Assembly: GCA_031292035.1 (NCBI GenBank)
Contig: JARLHX010000375.1
Coordinates: forward strand, 124,001 to 188,000
Reading direction: 5' to 3'
DNA length: 64,000 bases
Origin: Negativicutes bacterium
GTDB taxonomy: Bacteria > Bacillota_C > Negativicutes > Sporomusales_B > JARLHX01
Under the pieces are notes generated by a model. The model was given only the letters and a program-made list of their open reading frames with translations. It had not been told where the DNA came from and did no database searches. Position 1 is the first letter of the stretch. Each line of letters begins with the position of its first letter. The translations under genes were made by a program, and so were the position numbers. Below are positions 44,021 to 52,174 of the stretch, one piece after another.

Positions 44021-45985
44021 CTACTTTCCTGTCGCAACAATCGCGCCGGCGCCGCTCAGGTCATAACCGCCCAACGCTTCGACCTCACTACGGAATGCAG
44101 CGGATTGTAAAATATCGATAATTAAGTCCAGTCGATCATCGCCGGCAACGAAATTCAACAGCAAATCGTATTGTTCCTGGGCCACTGGAATAAAATCCAA
44201 CCCCAGCGCGACGGCCGCCGCCTTGACCCCGAGTCCTGCATCAGCTGCTCCGGCCGCTACCGTGGCCGCCACTGCCATATGGGTCCCCACTTCTTTGTCA
44301 TAACCGACAATTTGATCAGAAGCCAGTCCCATCTTGGTCAGCTCATAGTCCAGCAGCATCCGTGTTCCCGATCCTCGCTGTCTGTTGACAAAAGTAATGT
44401 CCGGGTGAACCAGATCATTCAGCCGGGTTATCCCTTTCGGATTTCCCGGTAGCACCATCAGTCCCTGCTGGCGCATGGCCAGGTGCACCAACTGCCAGCC
44501 GCCCTTGGGCAAGAATTTCTCCACAAAGGCAACGTTATAGCGGCCGGTGATTTCATCCAGCATATGGATACCGGCAATATGGGCTTCATTCGCGCGGATG
44601 GCCATGATGCCTCCGGTGCTGCCGACATTGGCGCAGGACAGGAAAATGCTTTCCCGGCGGCGGCGAAGGAATACCCCCAGCAGTTCCAGCGCCAAATCAT
44701 GACTGCCCACCGCCAGAAGGGTGTTGGCTGGCTCGCGTTTGCCAAGCAGCGTCACCGGCACTTTCGTCCCGGTCTCAAGTCCGACGCTGGCTTGTCCCAC
44801 AGTGACAATACCCTGGGCTTTGGTCAGCGAAGAAATCAGGCCGGCGCCCCGCCCCAGAGGAGCTGCCACCAGACGGCCCTGGACAGTGCCAACCGATACC
44901 CGGACAAACTCCTCGACCCCGAGCGGTGACGTCACCTGTTTGGCCAAAAAAGCTTCAACAGTAGTAGGCTTCGGTCGCGGCAGTTTTTGTCTGGCGGCTA
45001 AAATATCCCGGCAGAATAGTTCGGCGGTCAGCATTGCCGACACCGGATAGCCAGGCAAACCGATGACCGGCTTTCCCTGGCAGATTGCCAGAATGACCGG
45101 TTTTCCCGGTTTGATGGCCACTCCGTGGACCAGCACTTCTCCCAGTTCGGCCAGCACGGCGGCGGTAAAGTCTTCCGTCCCAGCCGAGGTGCCGGCATTG
45201 ACGATCACCATGTCACTTTGCTCCAGGCTGGCAAGAACCGCCTGTTTCAGTTTTGTGCCATCATCTTTGACAATGGCTTGGCGCAGCCCTTCGGCCCCCC
45301 ATTCAGACACCGCCGCCGCCAGCATATGCGAGTTTACATCCAAAATCTTCCCTGGCACCAATTCCCGGTGGCTGGCGACAATTTCATCCCCGGTAGGAAT
45401 GATGGCTACCCGCGGTTTTCGCACCACAGAGATGATCTCCAGTCCTGCCGCCAGCAAGGCAGCGAGATCCACCGGGGTAATGAGCTGATGCTCAAGAACC
45501 ACCAGTTCATTGGCGACGATATCCTCGCCGATGACGCGAACATGCTGCCAGGGAACGGCGGCGGCGATAAGTTCCGCCGATCCTGCAGCGATATGGACGT
45601 CCTCGATCATTACCACGGCGTTAGTCCCGCTCGGCAGCAAAGCGCCAGTGTTCACCATATGACAGCAGCCAGGACCGGCTGCTTGCGAGGGCTCGCACAA
45701 CCGGAGGAGCTTCGGCGCGGTCTCCTGGGCACCGAAAGTGTCCTGGGCGCGAACAGCGATCCCATCCATCGCCGCACTATTATAATGGGGCACAGAACGT
45801 TTGGCGTACACCGAGTTCGCGGTGACCCGGCCAAGCGTGGTTTCAGCCGTGATGAACTCGGTCGGCAAATTTTCAAAATAACCGCTTTCGGTCAGCCTTC
45901 GCAGCCATAGTTCCTGGGCCTGCTGACGTTCTAAACAGTCGAGATATGCCTTGCTTTTCGGCAACCCTTTCTCCCCCCGCATCAT
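44021..45985 (-). CDS. MoeA fused to a periplasmic-binding-protein-like domain
   Basis: The 654-residue two-part protein has MoeA (molybdopterin molybdenumtransferase) at residues ~20-405: SAAMDGIAVRA, LLPSGTNAVVMIE, PTGDEIV, NAGTSAGTEDF, HGVAIKPGKPVILA and GLPGYPVSA. The C-terminal ~230 residues form a LysR-substrate-domain or PBP-like module (NRQRGSGTRMLLDYEL, AAGAADAGLGVKAAA). Such fusions accompany tungsten/molybdenum cofactor genes in anaerobes; the second domain may sense or bind oxyanion or cofactor in the cytoplasm. Its start overlaps the preceding moeA stop by 4 bp. With two MoeA proteins, one may handle Mo and one W. Confidence 0.92.
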   Translation of the reverse strand: MMRGEKGLPKSKAYLDCLERQQAQELWLRRLTESGYFENLPTEFITAETTLGRVTANSVYAKRSVPHYNSAAMDGIAVRAQDTFGAQETAPKLLRLCEPSQAAGPGCCHMVNTGALLPSGTNAVVMIEDVHIAAGSAELIAAAVPWQHVRVIGEDIVANELVVLEHQLITPVDLAALLAAGLEIISVVRKPRVAIIPTGDEIVASHRELVPGKILDVNSHMLAAAVSEWGAEGLRQAIVKDDGTKLKQAVLASLEQSDMVIVNAGTSAGTEDFTAAVLAELGEVLVHGVAIKPGKPVILAICQGKPVIGLPGYPVSAMLTAELFCRDILAARQKLPRPKPTTVEAFLAKQVTSPLGVEEFVRVSVGTVQGRLVAAPLGRGAGLISSLTKAQGIVTVGQASVGLETGTKVPVTLLGKREPANTLLAVGSHDLALELLGVFLRRRRESIFLSCANVGSTGGIMAIRANEAHIAGIHMLDEITGRYNVAFVEKFLPKGGWQLVHLAMRQQGLMVLPGNPKGITRLNDLVHPDITFVNRQRGSGTRMLLDYELTKMGLASDQIVGYDKEVGTHMAVAATVAAGAADAGLGVKAAAVALGLDFIPVAQEQYDLLLNFVAGDDRLDLIIDILQSAAFRSEVEALGGYDLSGAGAIVATGK

Positions 45986-47226
45986 TCATGACTCCGCAGC
46001 AGCATGACTTCCACTATTTCGCCTTCATACAACCCGCTTTTGTCTGCCGGAATATGCATAACGGCATCGGCCTTGGCCATCACACTAATCAGACCCGATT
46101 TTCCAAGAAGCGGGTCAGCGACATAGCCGCCCGCCTGTTTGCTCAATTGTACCGCGATAAAATCATCCCGACCGGGCGTGGAAGCAACGTTGCGGGCCAG
46201 ACAAGCCAAAATACCAAATCCGGCATACGGCTCTTTCTGGCATAAAAGCAAACGCACCGCCGGCTTCACCAATTGTTCACAGACCGTCATCGCCGCTACC
46301 GGGTGACCGGGAAGACCAAAGACAGGCACCTTGCCAATCAGGCCGAAAACCGTCGGTCGGCCAGGTTTAACCGCTATGCCGTGGATCAATACCCCTGGTG
46401 TCCCCAGCGAGTCAATGGCCTTGACGGTATAATCCCTTGCTCCCACCGAACTGCCGCCGGAAATGATCACCAGTTGGCTTGTAGCCACAGCCTGGGCTAA
46501 CGTCGCATGAAAGTCGGCGTAGCTGTCTTTGACGATCCCCATGTTCTTCACCCTGCAGCCGGCTTCGGTCAGCATGGACCCGACGGTATGGGAATTGATG
46601 TCCCGGATCTGGCCCGGCTGAGGTGTTTCGACGATAGCCACCAACTCGTCACCACTGGAAATAACCGCGACGTCTATCTTCATACGCACCTGGATGTGGC
46701 CGTAGCCACACGCCGCCAGCACACCGATATGTTGGGAGGCAATTCGTTGCCCCTGCTCCACAATGACAGCGCCAGCCTGGATGTCCTCCCCCCGGCTGAC
46801 GACGTTTTCCCCCGGCGCCACCGTTCTTGCTACCAGCATGGTCCCGGCATCAGGCTGCTCGGTGTATTCCAGCATCACCACCGCGTCTGCCCCTGCCGGC
46901 AGCATCCCGCCGGTAGGGATACTGACCGCTTGTCCAGACCGCAGTGCAAGCGCCGTCTGCTCCCCCATCGCCACTTCACCGGCGACGCCAAACAGTGCCG
47001 GAACGGATTCAGAGGCACCAAAGGTATCGGCGCTGCGGACCGCAAAACCATCGACAGTTGAACGATCAAAGGGCGGTAAACTTTCACCGGCGATGACCGC
47101 CTCAGCGGTCACCCGGCCCAAGGCCTCGGGCAATTCCACCGTCTCAACGGCACTCGCTATCCCTGCAAGGCTTTCACCGATCAGGACCCGCGCCTTCTCT
47201 AGCGGCAAGTACTGAAAAAATTCCAT
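45982..47226 (-). CDS. moeA: Molybdopterin molybdenumtransferase MoeA
   Basis: The 414-residue cytoplasmic enzyme inserts molybdate or tungstate into adenylylated molybdopterin. Conserved blocks are PPFDRSTVDGFAVR, LPAGADAVVMLEYTE, VISSGDELV, ISGGSSVGARDYT, HGIAVKPGRPTVFG and GLPGHPVAA. The length is typical and there is no extra domain, unlike the next gene. The ATG follows GAGGGA. It lies between mobB (32 bp gap) and the MoeA-PBP fusion (4-bp overlap). Confidence 0.95.
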   Translation of the reverse strand: MEFFQYLPLEKARVLIGESLAGIASAVETVELPEALGRVTAEAVIAGESLPPFDRSTVDGFAVRSADTFGASESVPALFGVAGEVAMGEQTALALRSGQAVSIPTGGMLPAGADAVVMLEYTEQPDAGTMLVARTVAPGENVVSRGEDIQAGAVIVEQGQRIASQHIGVLAACGYGHIQVRMKIDVAVISSGDELVAIVETPQPGQIRDINSHTVGSMLTEAGCRVKNMGIVKDSYADFHATLAQAVATSQLVIISGGSSVGARDYTVKAIDSLGTPGVLIHGIAVKPGRPTVFGLIGKVPVFGLPGHPVAAMTVCEQLVKPAVRLLLCQKEPYAGFGILACLARNVASTPGRDDFIAVQLSKQAGGYVADPLLGKSGLISVMAKADAVMHIPADKSGLYEGEIVEVMLLRSHE

Positions 47227-47258
47227 GCTAGTCCCTCATCCCATTATTATGTAGACTG

Positions 47259-47744
47259 TCACAACAGATAGGTGGCCGCCAAAAAATCGGCCAAAGGCGC
47301 CGCATCGTCCAACGGAAAACAAGGAACAGTCGGATAAAGAAGCTTATCTGACACACAAGCCAGCAGTTCCTCAGGGCTGCAAATAGGCGTTTCACAGACT
47401 TCCTGCCGAAAGACCTCGACCCGAGTTTTACCTTCCCGTTTATAGCCTTCGGTAAAAATAAAATCGACGCCGTCAATATGGGCAACGACCTCTTCCAGGG
47501 AAAGTTCGCGCTCCACCTTTTTGATCATCGCCACCTTCTGGGGTGAGGAAATACACACAATATCCGCTCCGGCCTGGGCGTGCCGCCAAGTATCCTTGCC
47601 AGGGCGGTCGATATCAAAGCCGTGCACGTCGTGTTTTATGGTCGCGACTTTATAGCCGCGGCGTTTCATCTCGGCAATTAATTTTTCCAGATAGGTCGTC
47701 TTGCCGCAGTCGGATTTGCCGACAAAAGAAATGACCGGGATCAT
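47259..47744 (-). CDS. mobB: Molybdopterin-guanine dinucleotide biosynthesis adaptor MobB
   Basis: The 161-residue P-loop GTPase shows ISFVGKSDCGKTTYLEKLI (Walker A), VATIKHDVHGFDIDRPGKDTWRHAQAGAD (the MobB signature) and FIFTEGYKREGKTRVEVFR. It aids conversion of Moco or Wco to its guanine dinucleotide form. The ATG at 47742-47744, 6 nt after AGGGGG, is preferred over an adjacent TTG. Unlike many genomes, no mobA adjoins it. Confidence 0.93.
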   Translation of the reverse strand: MIPVISFVGKSDCGKTTYLEKLIAEMKRRGYKVATIKHDVHGFDIDRPGKDTWRHAQAGADIVCISSPQKVAMIKKVERELSLEEVVAHIDGVDFIFTEGYKREGKTRVEVFRQEVCETPICSPEELLACVSDKLLYPTVPCFPLDDAAPLADFLAATYLL

Positions 47745-47818
47745 CAATATCCCCCTTGTTTCAAATAATTTTCTTTATTGTACCCCTTTTTCCACTCTAA
47801 CCACTTCTCCATCCCAGA

Positions 47819-47867
47819 CCACTGCTCCTTCCGGGGGCAGCTCGAACCCCCGCTCAGCAGCCGTTGG
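47819..47867 (-). other. Nested inverted repeats in the thiF-mobB gap
   Basis: The 128-bp gap between the ThiF-like stop and mobB contains nested complementary segments: CCA 47819-47821 with TGG 47865-47867, CTGCT 47822-47826 with AGCAG 47856-47860, and GGGGG 47833-47837 with CCCCC 47847-47851. The transcript could fold into a long hairpin with internal loops upstream of mobB. No T tract follows, so a leader or processing structure is likelier than a terminator. I could not match it to a known riboswitch. Confidence 0.4.
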
Positions 47868-47872
47868 CGAGA

Positions 47873-48613
47873 TCAGGTTTTATCAGTATTTATATCCAAG
47901 AATTCAAACACATTAAATTGCGTGTCAAAGAACAACAATTTATTTCTGATAGGCTCTCCAATGCCTGTTATAATCTTGACCACCTCCTGCACCTCCAGCC
48001 CGGCCGCAAACGCCGGGGTTGCAGCAGGGTTGCCCAGCACCGCTTCTATACCGCGGTCAGACTCGGGAAAGCGCTGGTAAAGCTGCTCCAATCCTTTGTC
48101 ACCGGGAAAAATCGTCATTACCTGTCCAACAAAACCGGCAATGGCGGCGTGGACCATAGGAATGCCCAGCTGAGCCGCAACGCGGCTGAGCAAAATACGG
48201 GCAGAGAAGTTGTCCAAGGCGTCCACCACCACATGCATCCCGTCTAGAAGCCGCACGGCGTTACTTTCGTCAAGCAGGCAAGGCACGGCCTCAACTGTGA
48301 TTTCGCTGTTGACGGCAGCTACTCGCCGGACTGCAGCCTGGGCTTTGTTCTCCCCGATATTGTTTTCGGTGGCCAACAATTGCCGGTTCAGGTTGTGGGC
48401 AGCAAAACAATCCCCGTCGATCACCCGGAGATAACCCACCCCCATCCTGGCCAGCAGTTCCACTACCATACCACCAAGCCCGCCAGCCCCGACCACAGCC
48501 ACCCTGCTTTCCAGCAGCCTGATCTGTCCCGCCAGCCCAACGGTGCCGATATTGCGCTGGTATCGTTCCGGAACACTGCCGGCTTGTAACATGTCCACAC
48601 TTGTCTTTATCAT
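47873..48613 (-). CDS. ThiF/MoeB/HesA-family adenylyltransferase
   Basis: The 246-residue E1-like enzyme activates the C-terminus of a sulfur-carrier protein (MoaD- or ThiS-like). It has the ATP loop VAVVGAGGLGGMVVELLARMGVG, DGDCFAAHNLNRQLL and DALDNFSARILL. The CxxC zinc pairs of MoeB/ThiF and the usual catalytic cysteine are not seen. The C-terminal GNPAATPAFAAGLEVQEVVKIITG matches the family otherwise. It is the first gene of the Mo/W block, so a molybdopterin-sulfuration role is likely but inferred. The start is the ATG at 48611-48613 after AAGGCGG. The 220 bp upstream contain the dehydrogenase terminator and no clear promoter. Confidence 0.85.
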   Translation of the reverse strand: MIKTSVDMLQAGSVPERYQRNIGTVGLAGQIRLLESRVAVVGAGGLGGMVVELLARMGVGYLRVIDGDCFAAHNLNRQLLATENNIGENKAQAAVRRVAAVNSEITVEAVPCLLDESNAVRLLDGMHVVVDALDNFSARILLSRVAAQLGIPMVHAAIAGFVGQVMTIFPGDKGLEQLYQRFPESDRGIEAVLGNPAATPAFAAGLEVQEVVKIITGIGEPIRNKLLFFDTQFNVFEFLDINTDKT

Positions 48614-48787
48614 CCAGTCACCGCCTTCACGTCCGGTTCTCCCTTTTTCGCTCCGCCGGTATATCAATAGATCAATAGGCCCCATCCGGCCCCTTTACTT
48701 ATCAATACCCTACATTTAAACGCCTGATGATCGTTTCCCTGCTAAGCCTAGCGTGGCCCAGCGAAATGTTGGTAGGCAGATGACGCA

Positions 48788-48824
48788 AAAAAGAAACTGC
48801 ATCAAGCTTTTCGCTTGATGCAGT
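48788..48824 (-). terminator. Strong terminator at the end of the catabolic cluster
   Basis: A 12-bp perfect stem (48796-48807 with 48813-48824, loop TTTTC) runs into TTTCTTTTTT on the minus strand. It lies 10 bp after the dehydrogenase stop and marks the 3' end of the thirteen-gene cluster. Confidence 0.93.
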
Positions 48825-48834
48825 CGGTGAATTA

Positions 48835-49872
48835 TTATCGGGCAACCCGTTTGGCGATGGCGTCAGCCAATTGCATGGTCGTGGCGCTGCCGCCCAGATC
48901 GGAGGTCAGCACCCGGTCCTCGCCCAAAACCGCCCGGGTACTTGTCTCTATTTTCGCCGCCTCGGCAACGCAGCCCACATGGCGAAGCATCAGCGCACCT
49001 GACAGGATGAGGGCCACCGGATTGGCAATCCCTTTGCCGGCGATATCCGGGGCAGCCCCGTGGGTAGCTTCGAAAACCGCGGTGTCCAAGCCCACGTTGG
49101 CTCCAGGCGCCAGACCCAGGCTCCCGACCAGACCAGCCCCCAGGTCAGAGAAAATGTCGCCGTACTGGTTGGCAGTCACGATGACGTCGAATTTTTCCGG
49201 AGCTTTGATGATGGTATAACAGGCGGCATCGATAAAGAAGTCGTCAAACTCGATATCAGGATACTCCGCAGCCACCTTGCGACAGCATTTGAGAAACAGT
49301 CCGTCAGTGATACTCAGGGCGTTGGCCTTATGCAGGCAGTTGACCTTCTTGCGCCCGTTTTTGCGAGCATAGTCAAAAGAGTATCTGGCGACCCTTTCCA
49401 CCGCTTCCCGGGTAGTCAGCTTGATGGCCTGAGCCGCGTAGTCGCCGATTTGGTGCTCCCAGCCAATATAGACATCCTCGGTGATTTCCCGCATCACCAC
49501 AATATCAAGGTCGGCATATTTGCCGGAAATACCGGGGATTCCGCGAATAGGCCGCGGGGTGACAAATAGTTTCAGTTCGCGGCGAATCGCGTTGTTAATC
49601 GAAGGATAGGTATGTTCGCTGCCGTCGCTGTGAACACAGGTAACCCGCCCCAGCAGTTTATTGACAATCAGCGGCCCTTTGATCGATACTTTTACTTCTT
49701 TCAGAGCCTTGACCGACTCCTGCGGCAACGGATGACCGTATTTCTCCATAGCAGACTCCGCCACAGGGATGTCCACCCATTCGATCGGCAGGCCGGTGGC
49801 CTCCAGAACATGTTTTGTCGCGGCCGTGATTTCCGGTCCGATGCCATTACCTTCCACTACTCCAAATTTCAT
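48835..49872 (-). CDS. Isocitrate/isopropylmalate dehydrogenase family enzyme
   Basis: The 345-residue beta-decarboxylating dehydrogenase shows GNGIGPEITAATKHVLE at the N-terminus, ELKLFVTPRPI with the substrate Arg region, VMREITEDVYIGWEH, VNCLHKANALSITDG and DIFSDLGAGLVGSLGLAPGANVG. EATHGAAPDIAGKGIANP follows. The layout is closest to NAD-dependent isocitrate, homoisocitrate or tartrate dehydrogenases. The substrate is a 2-hydroxy acid with a neighbouring carboxyl group, oxidised and decarboxylated. It is the last gene of the cluster, so it may oxidise the final hydroxy-acid made by the upstream aconitase-like enzyme and racemase. Confidence 0.9.
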   Translation of the reverse strand: MKFGVVEGNGIGPEITAATKHVLEATGLPIEWVDIPVAESAMEKYGHPLPQESVKALKEVKVSIKGPLIVNKLLGRVTCVHSDGSEHTYPSINNAIRRELKLFVTPRPIRGIPGISGKYADLDIVVMREITEDVYIGWEHQIGDYAAQAIKLTTREAVERVARYSFDYARKNGRKKVNCLHKANALSITDGLFLKCCRKVAAEYPDIEFDDFFIDAACYTIIKAPEKFDVIVTANQYGDIFSDLGAGLVGSLGLAPGANVGLDTAVFEATHGAAPDIAGKGIANPVALILSGALMLRHVGCVAEAAKIETSTRAVLGEDRVLTSDLGGSATTMQLADAIAKRVAR

Positions 49873-49897
49873 CAGAAAATCCTCCTGTATATAAATT

Positions 49898-51163
49898 TTA
49901 GCGCAAATACATCATCATGACCGTCAAGAAGACGGCGCCGACAATCGATGCCAGCACGTTTCGCCTCGCCAGCTCCATCGGGCTGACACCGGCGTAACCG
50001 GCGCAAATGATGCAAGCCCCGGCGATAGGCGACATGGTCCGGCCGAGAGCGCCGGCGATTGCTGCTGTGCTGCCAAGATTCAAGGGGTTCATGCCAAAGG
50101 CGCCGGCATAAGCGGTTACCGCGGTATTGAAAGAAATAGACGCAGCATCACCCGATCCTGTCACAAGTCCCAGCAGGAAAGGTCCTACGACACCACTGAT
50201 CTTCGCCAATTGGGGGTTGGAGTCCATGACACTGATCAGCGCCTTCACCAGACCAAGGGCCTCCATCCCGCCGACAAATACGAACGAGCAGGTAATAATG
50301 CCGAAAACATGGCCAAAGCCCTCACCGAAACCATGAAAGAATTCCTTGGATATCTTTCCCGGGCTTTCCCCTGTCACCGCCCAGGCGCAGAACACGCCGA
50401 TAATCATGGCATGGGCTATTCCCAGGTCCTTGAGGGCGGGAACAGCCTTGGTGCTGCCAAGAAGCAGCAGGGCCAGCGGAATCAAAGGAACGATCGCTTT
50501 TATGAAACTCACTTTAAATTCGACATCCGCGACTTCCGACTTGTAGCCGGTGTGCTCTTTTTTGAGATAGACCACCACCGCCAGCGCGGCGGCAACGATG
50601 AAGGCCAGAATAATCACCACCGAGGCGTGATTGGCGATCACCGCCATCGGCGTGTTGTGGGTCACATCAGCAACTACAATGACTTGAGCAAATCCGGGAT
50701 TGAGGTGTGGCGAACCGTAGGTTCCGGCGAAAACCGCAGCCCCGGCGGCGGCCGGATGGACTCCGGCCTTGATGAGCAGCGGAATCAGTACCGCCCCCAC
50801 CGCCGCCGAGCAGCCTGAAGCACTGGTTACTGAAGTATTGATGAAAGCAGTCACCAAAACGGCGCCAGGCACAATGGCCGGGCCGATTTTTTTCAGTCCG
50901 CCAGCCAGAAGATGAACCAGGTGTTCATCGCATTTTGTCCACTTCAGGACAAAGGCAAACCCCATGGCTGCCACTATTGGCTCCAGCAATTTCGCATTCT
51001 GCATTGCCCCGGAGAAGGCTTTGAACGCGGCCATGGGATTGCCGGCGACGCAGGCCAGCGCCAATCCGGCCATGAAGAGGACCAACCGGGATTCGTAACG
51101 TTTCATCAGCAGGTAAATGGCACCACAAATGATAATCAACCCAATGATCATTTGGATCGACAT
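49898..51163 (-). CDS. DcuC-type C4-dicarboxylate carrier
   Basis: The 421-residue membrane carrier has about 11 helices and resembles the DcuC/anaerobic C4-dicarboxylate family, with INTSVTSASGCSAAVGAVLIPLL near residue 108, GTYGSPHLNPGFAQVIVVAD near 147, VTGSGDAASISFNTAVTAYAG and SPIAGACIICAGYAGVSPMEL near the end. It should import or exchange di- or related carboxylates. It is the fourth carboxylate carrier in this cluster, after three DASS proteins. The ATG follows a G-rich ribosome-binding site and the dehydrogenase follows after 25 bp. Confidence 0.88.
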   Translation of the reverse strand: MSIQMIIGLIIICGAIYLLMKRYESRLVLFMAGLALACVAGNPMAAFKAFSGAMQNAKLLEPIVAAMGFAFVLKWTKCDEHLVHLLAGGLKKIGPAIVPGAVLVTAFINTSVTSASGCSAAVGAVLIPLLIKAGVHPAAAGAAVFAGTYGSPHLNPGFAQVIVVADVTHNTPMAVIANHASVVIILAFIVAAALAVVVYLKKEHTGYKSEVADVEFKVSFIKAIVPLIPLALLLLGSTKAVPALKDLGIAHAMIIGVFCAWAVTGESPGKISKEFFHGFGEGFGHVFGIITCSFVFVGGMEALGLVKALISVMDSNPQLAKISGVVGPFLLGLVTGSGDAASISFNTAVTAYAGAFGMNPLNLGSTAAIAGALGRTMSPIAGACIICAGYAGVSPMELARRNVLASIVGAVFLTVMMMYLR

Positions 51164-51249
51164 ACTTTTCCCCCTCGCCTCAATTCACATTACAAGCAAA
51201 CTTCTCGCCACACCTGATCCAGTATTCTCTTCTAAAGTCGCGGCACTGA

Positions 51250-52134
51250 TTAGCCTTTCAGGAACTTGTGCAGCGCCTGGTAGACCTCGTCCGGCGCCTG
51301 TTCCTGCGGATAGTGCCCGGCTGGCACGGCAACCATATCCACGATATTTTCCGCATATTGCGGCCAAGCTTCACGCGGACTGAAATGCAGCTGGACATGG
51401 CTTTTATCGCCCCAGACCACCAGCACTGGGCAGGTAATTTTCCGTCCGGCCTCATAGTCCTCGGTATCCATCTGAAAGTCGATGGTGGCGGCGGCGCGGT
51501 AATCCTCGCATACGGCGTGGATTTGCTCCGGCGTCGCACAACGGATGTATTCCGCCACCGTCTCGGCGGTCAGCCCGCCCTGGCCATGCATATGCTTTTC
51601 CAGTTTCTTTTTCATATAATACTCTAGGTTGGACGTAAGCAGCCGTTCGGGAAAATCGTAGGGCTGGGACATAAAAAACCAGTGGTAGGAATGGAGCGCC
51701 CAGCCGCGGGGCAGCGTCGTCCAGACATGATGGCTGGGAACAATGTCGACCGGTACGAATTGGCGCACCCGGTCAGGGTTATCGAGAGCCATGCGAAAAG
51801 CAGTGCGAGCCCCGCGGTCATGACCGACAAGGGCGAACTCTTTAAAGCCAAGCTGCTCCATAATCTCGACCTGGTCCTGCCCCATCCGGCGGAACGAATA
51901 GTTGCTGTGATCCGGCAGGCCCTTGGGCTTGGAACTGTCGCCATAGCCGCGCAGATCACTGACCACCACGGTGAAGTCCCGTGCCAGCAGCGGCGCGATC
52001 TTGTGCCAGGTGACATGGGTCAGGGGATTGCCGTGCAGCAGCAGAAGCGCCGGCCCCTGTCCGCCGACCTTAAGATTAATTTGCACTTCAGGATCACTGG
52101 TTGGAAGCTGTAAGTGCTTAAATCCTTCAAACAT
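51250..52134 (-). CDS. Alpha/beta hydrolase with fluoroacetate-dehalogenase residue set
   Basis: The 294-residue haloalkanoate dehalogenase-like alpha/beta hydrolase has nucleophile Asp106 in VGHDRGAR with Arg107 and Arg110, second acid Asp130, and catalytic His274 in AGHYPQEQAPD. The halide-pocket residues of Rhodopseudomonas fluoroacetate dehalogenase (His155, Trp156, Tyr219) match His151-Trp152 (SYHWFFM) and Tyr212 (CEDYRA) by motif. An Asp rather than Ser nucleophile excludes simple esterases. It is cytoplasmic, with no signal. It may release halide from haloacids, or be an epoxide or related hydrolase that kept the motif. It lies between the MmgE/PrpD gene (40 bp) and the DcuC carrier. 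Confidence 0.85.
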   Translation of the reverse strand: MFEGFKHLQLPTSDPEVQINLKVGGQGPALLLLHGNPLTHVTWHKIAPLLARDFTVVVSDLRGYGDSSKPKGLPDHSNYSFRRMGQDQVEIMEQLGFKEFALVGHDRGARTAFRMALDNPDRVRQFVPVDIVPSHHVWTTLPRGWALHSYHWFFMSQPYDFPERLLTSNLEYYMKKKLEKHMHGQGGLTAETVAEYIRCATPEQIHAVCEDYRAAATIDFQMDTEDYEAGRKITCPVLVVWGDKSHVQLHFSPREAWPQYAENIVDMVAVPAGHYPQEQAPDEVYQALHKFLKG

Positions 52135-52174
52135 AGTACACCTCCGGGCACAGTCTGTTTGCCCTCATCATTAT

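Noticed and set aside
45125..45910. 261-codon plus-strand frame opposite the MoeA fusion gene
   Set aside because: It is an antisense shadow of a well-conserved MoeA domain and shows no domain of its own.
47819..47867. Moco/Tuco riboswitch or tRNA-Sec upstream of mobB
   Set aside because: A hairpin is present, but I could not match the conserved core of the Moco RNA motif or the tRNA-Sec arms.
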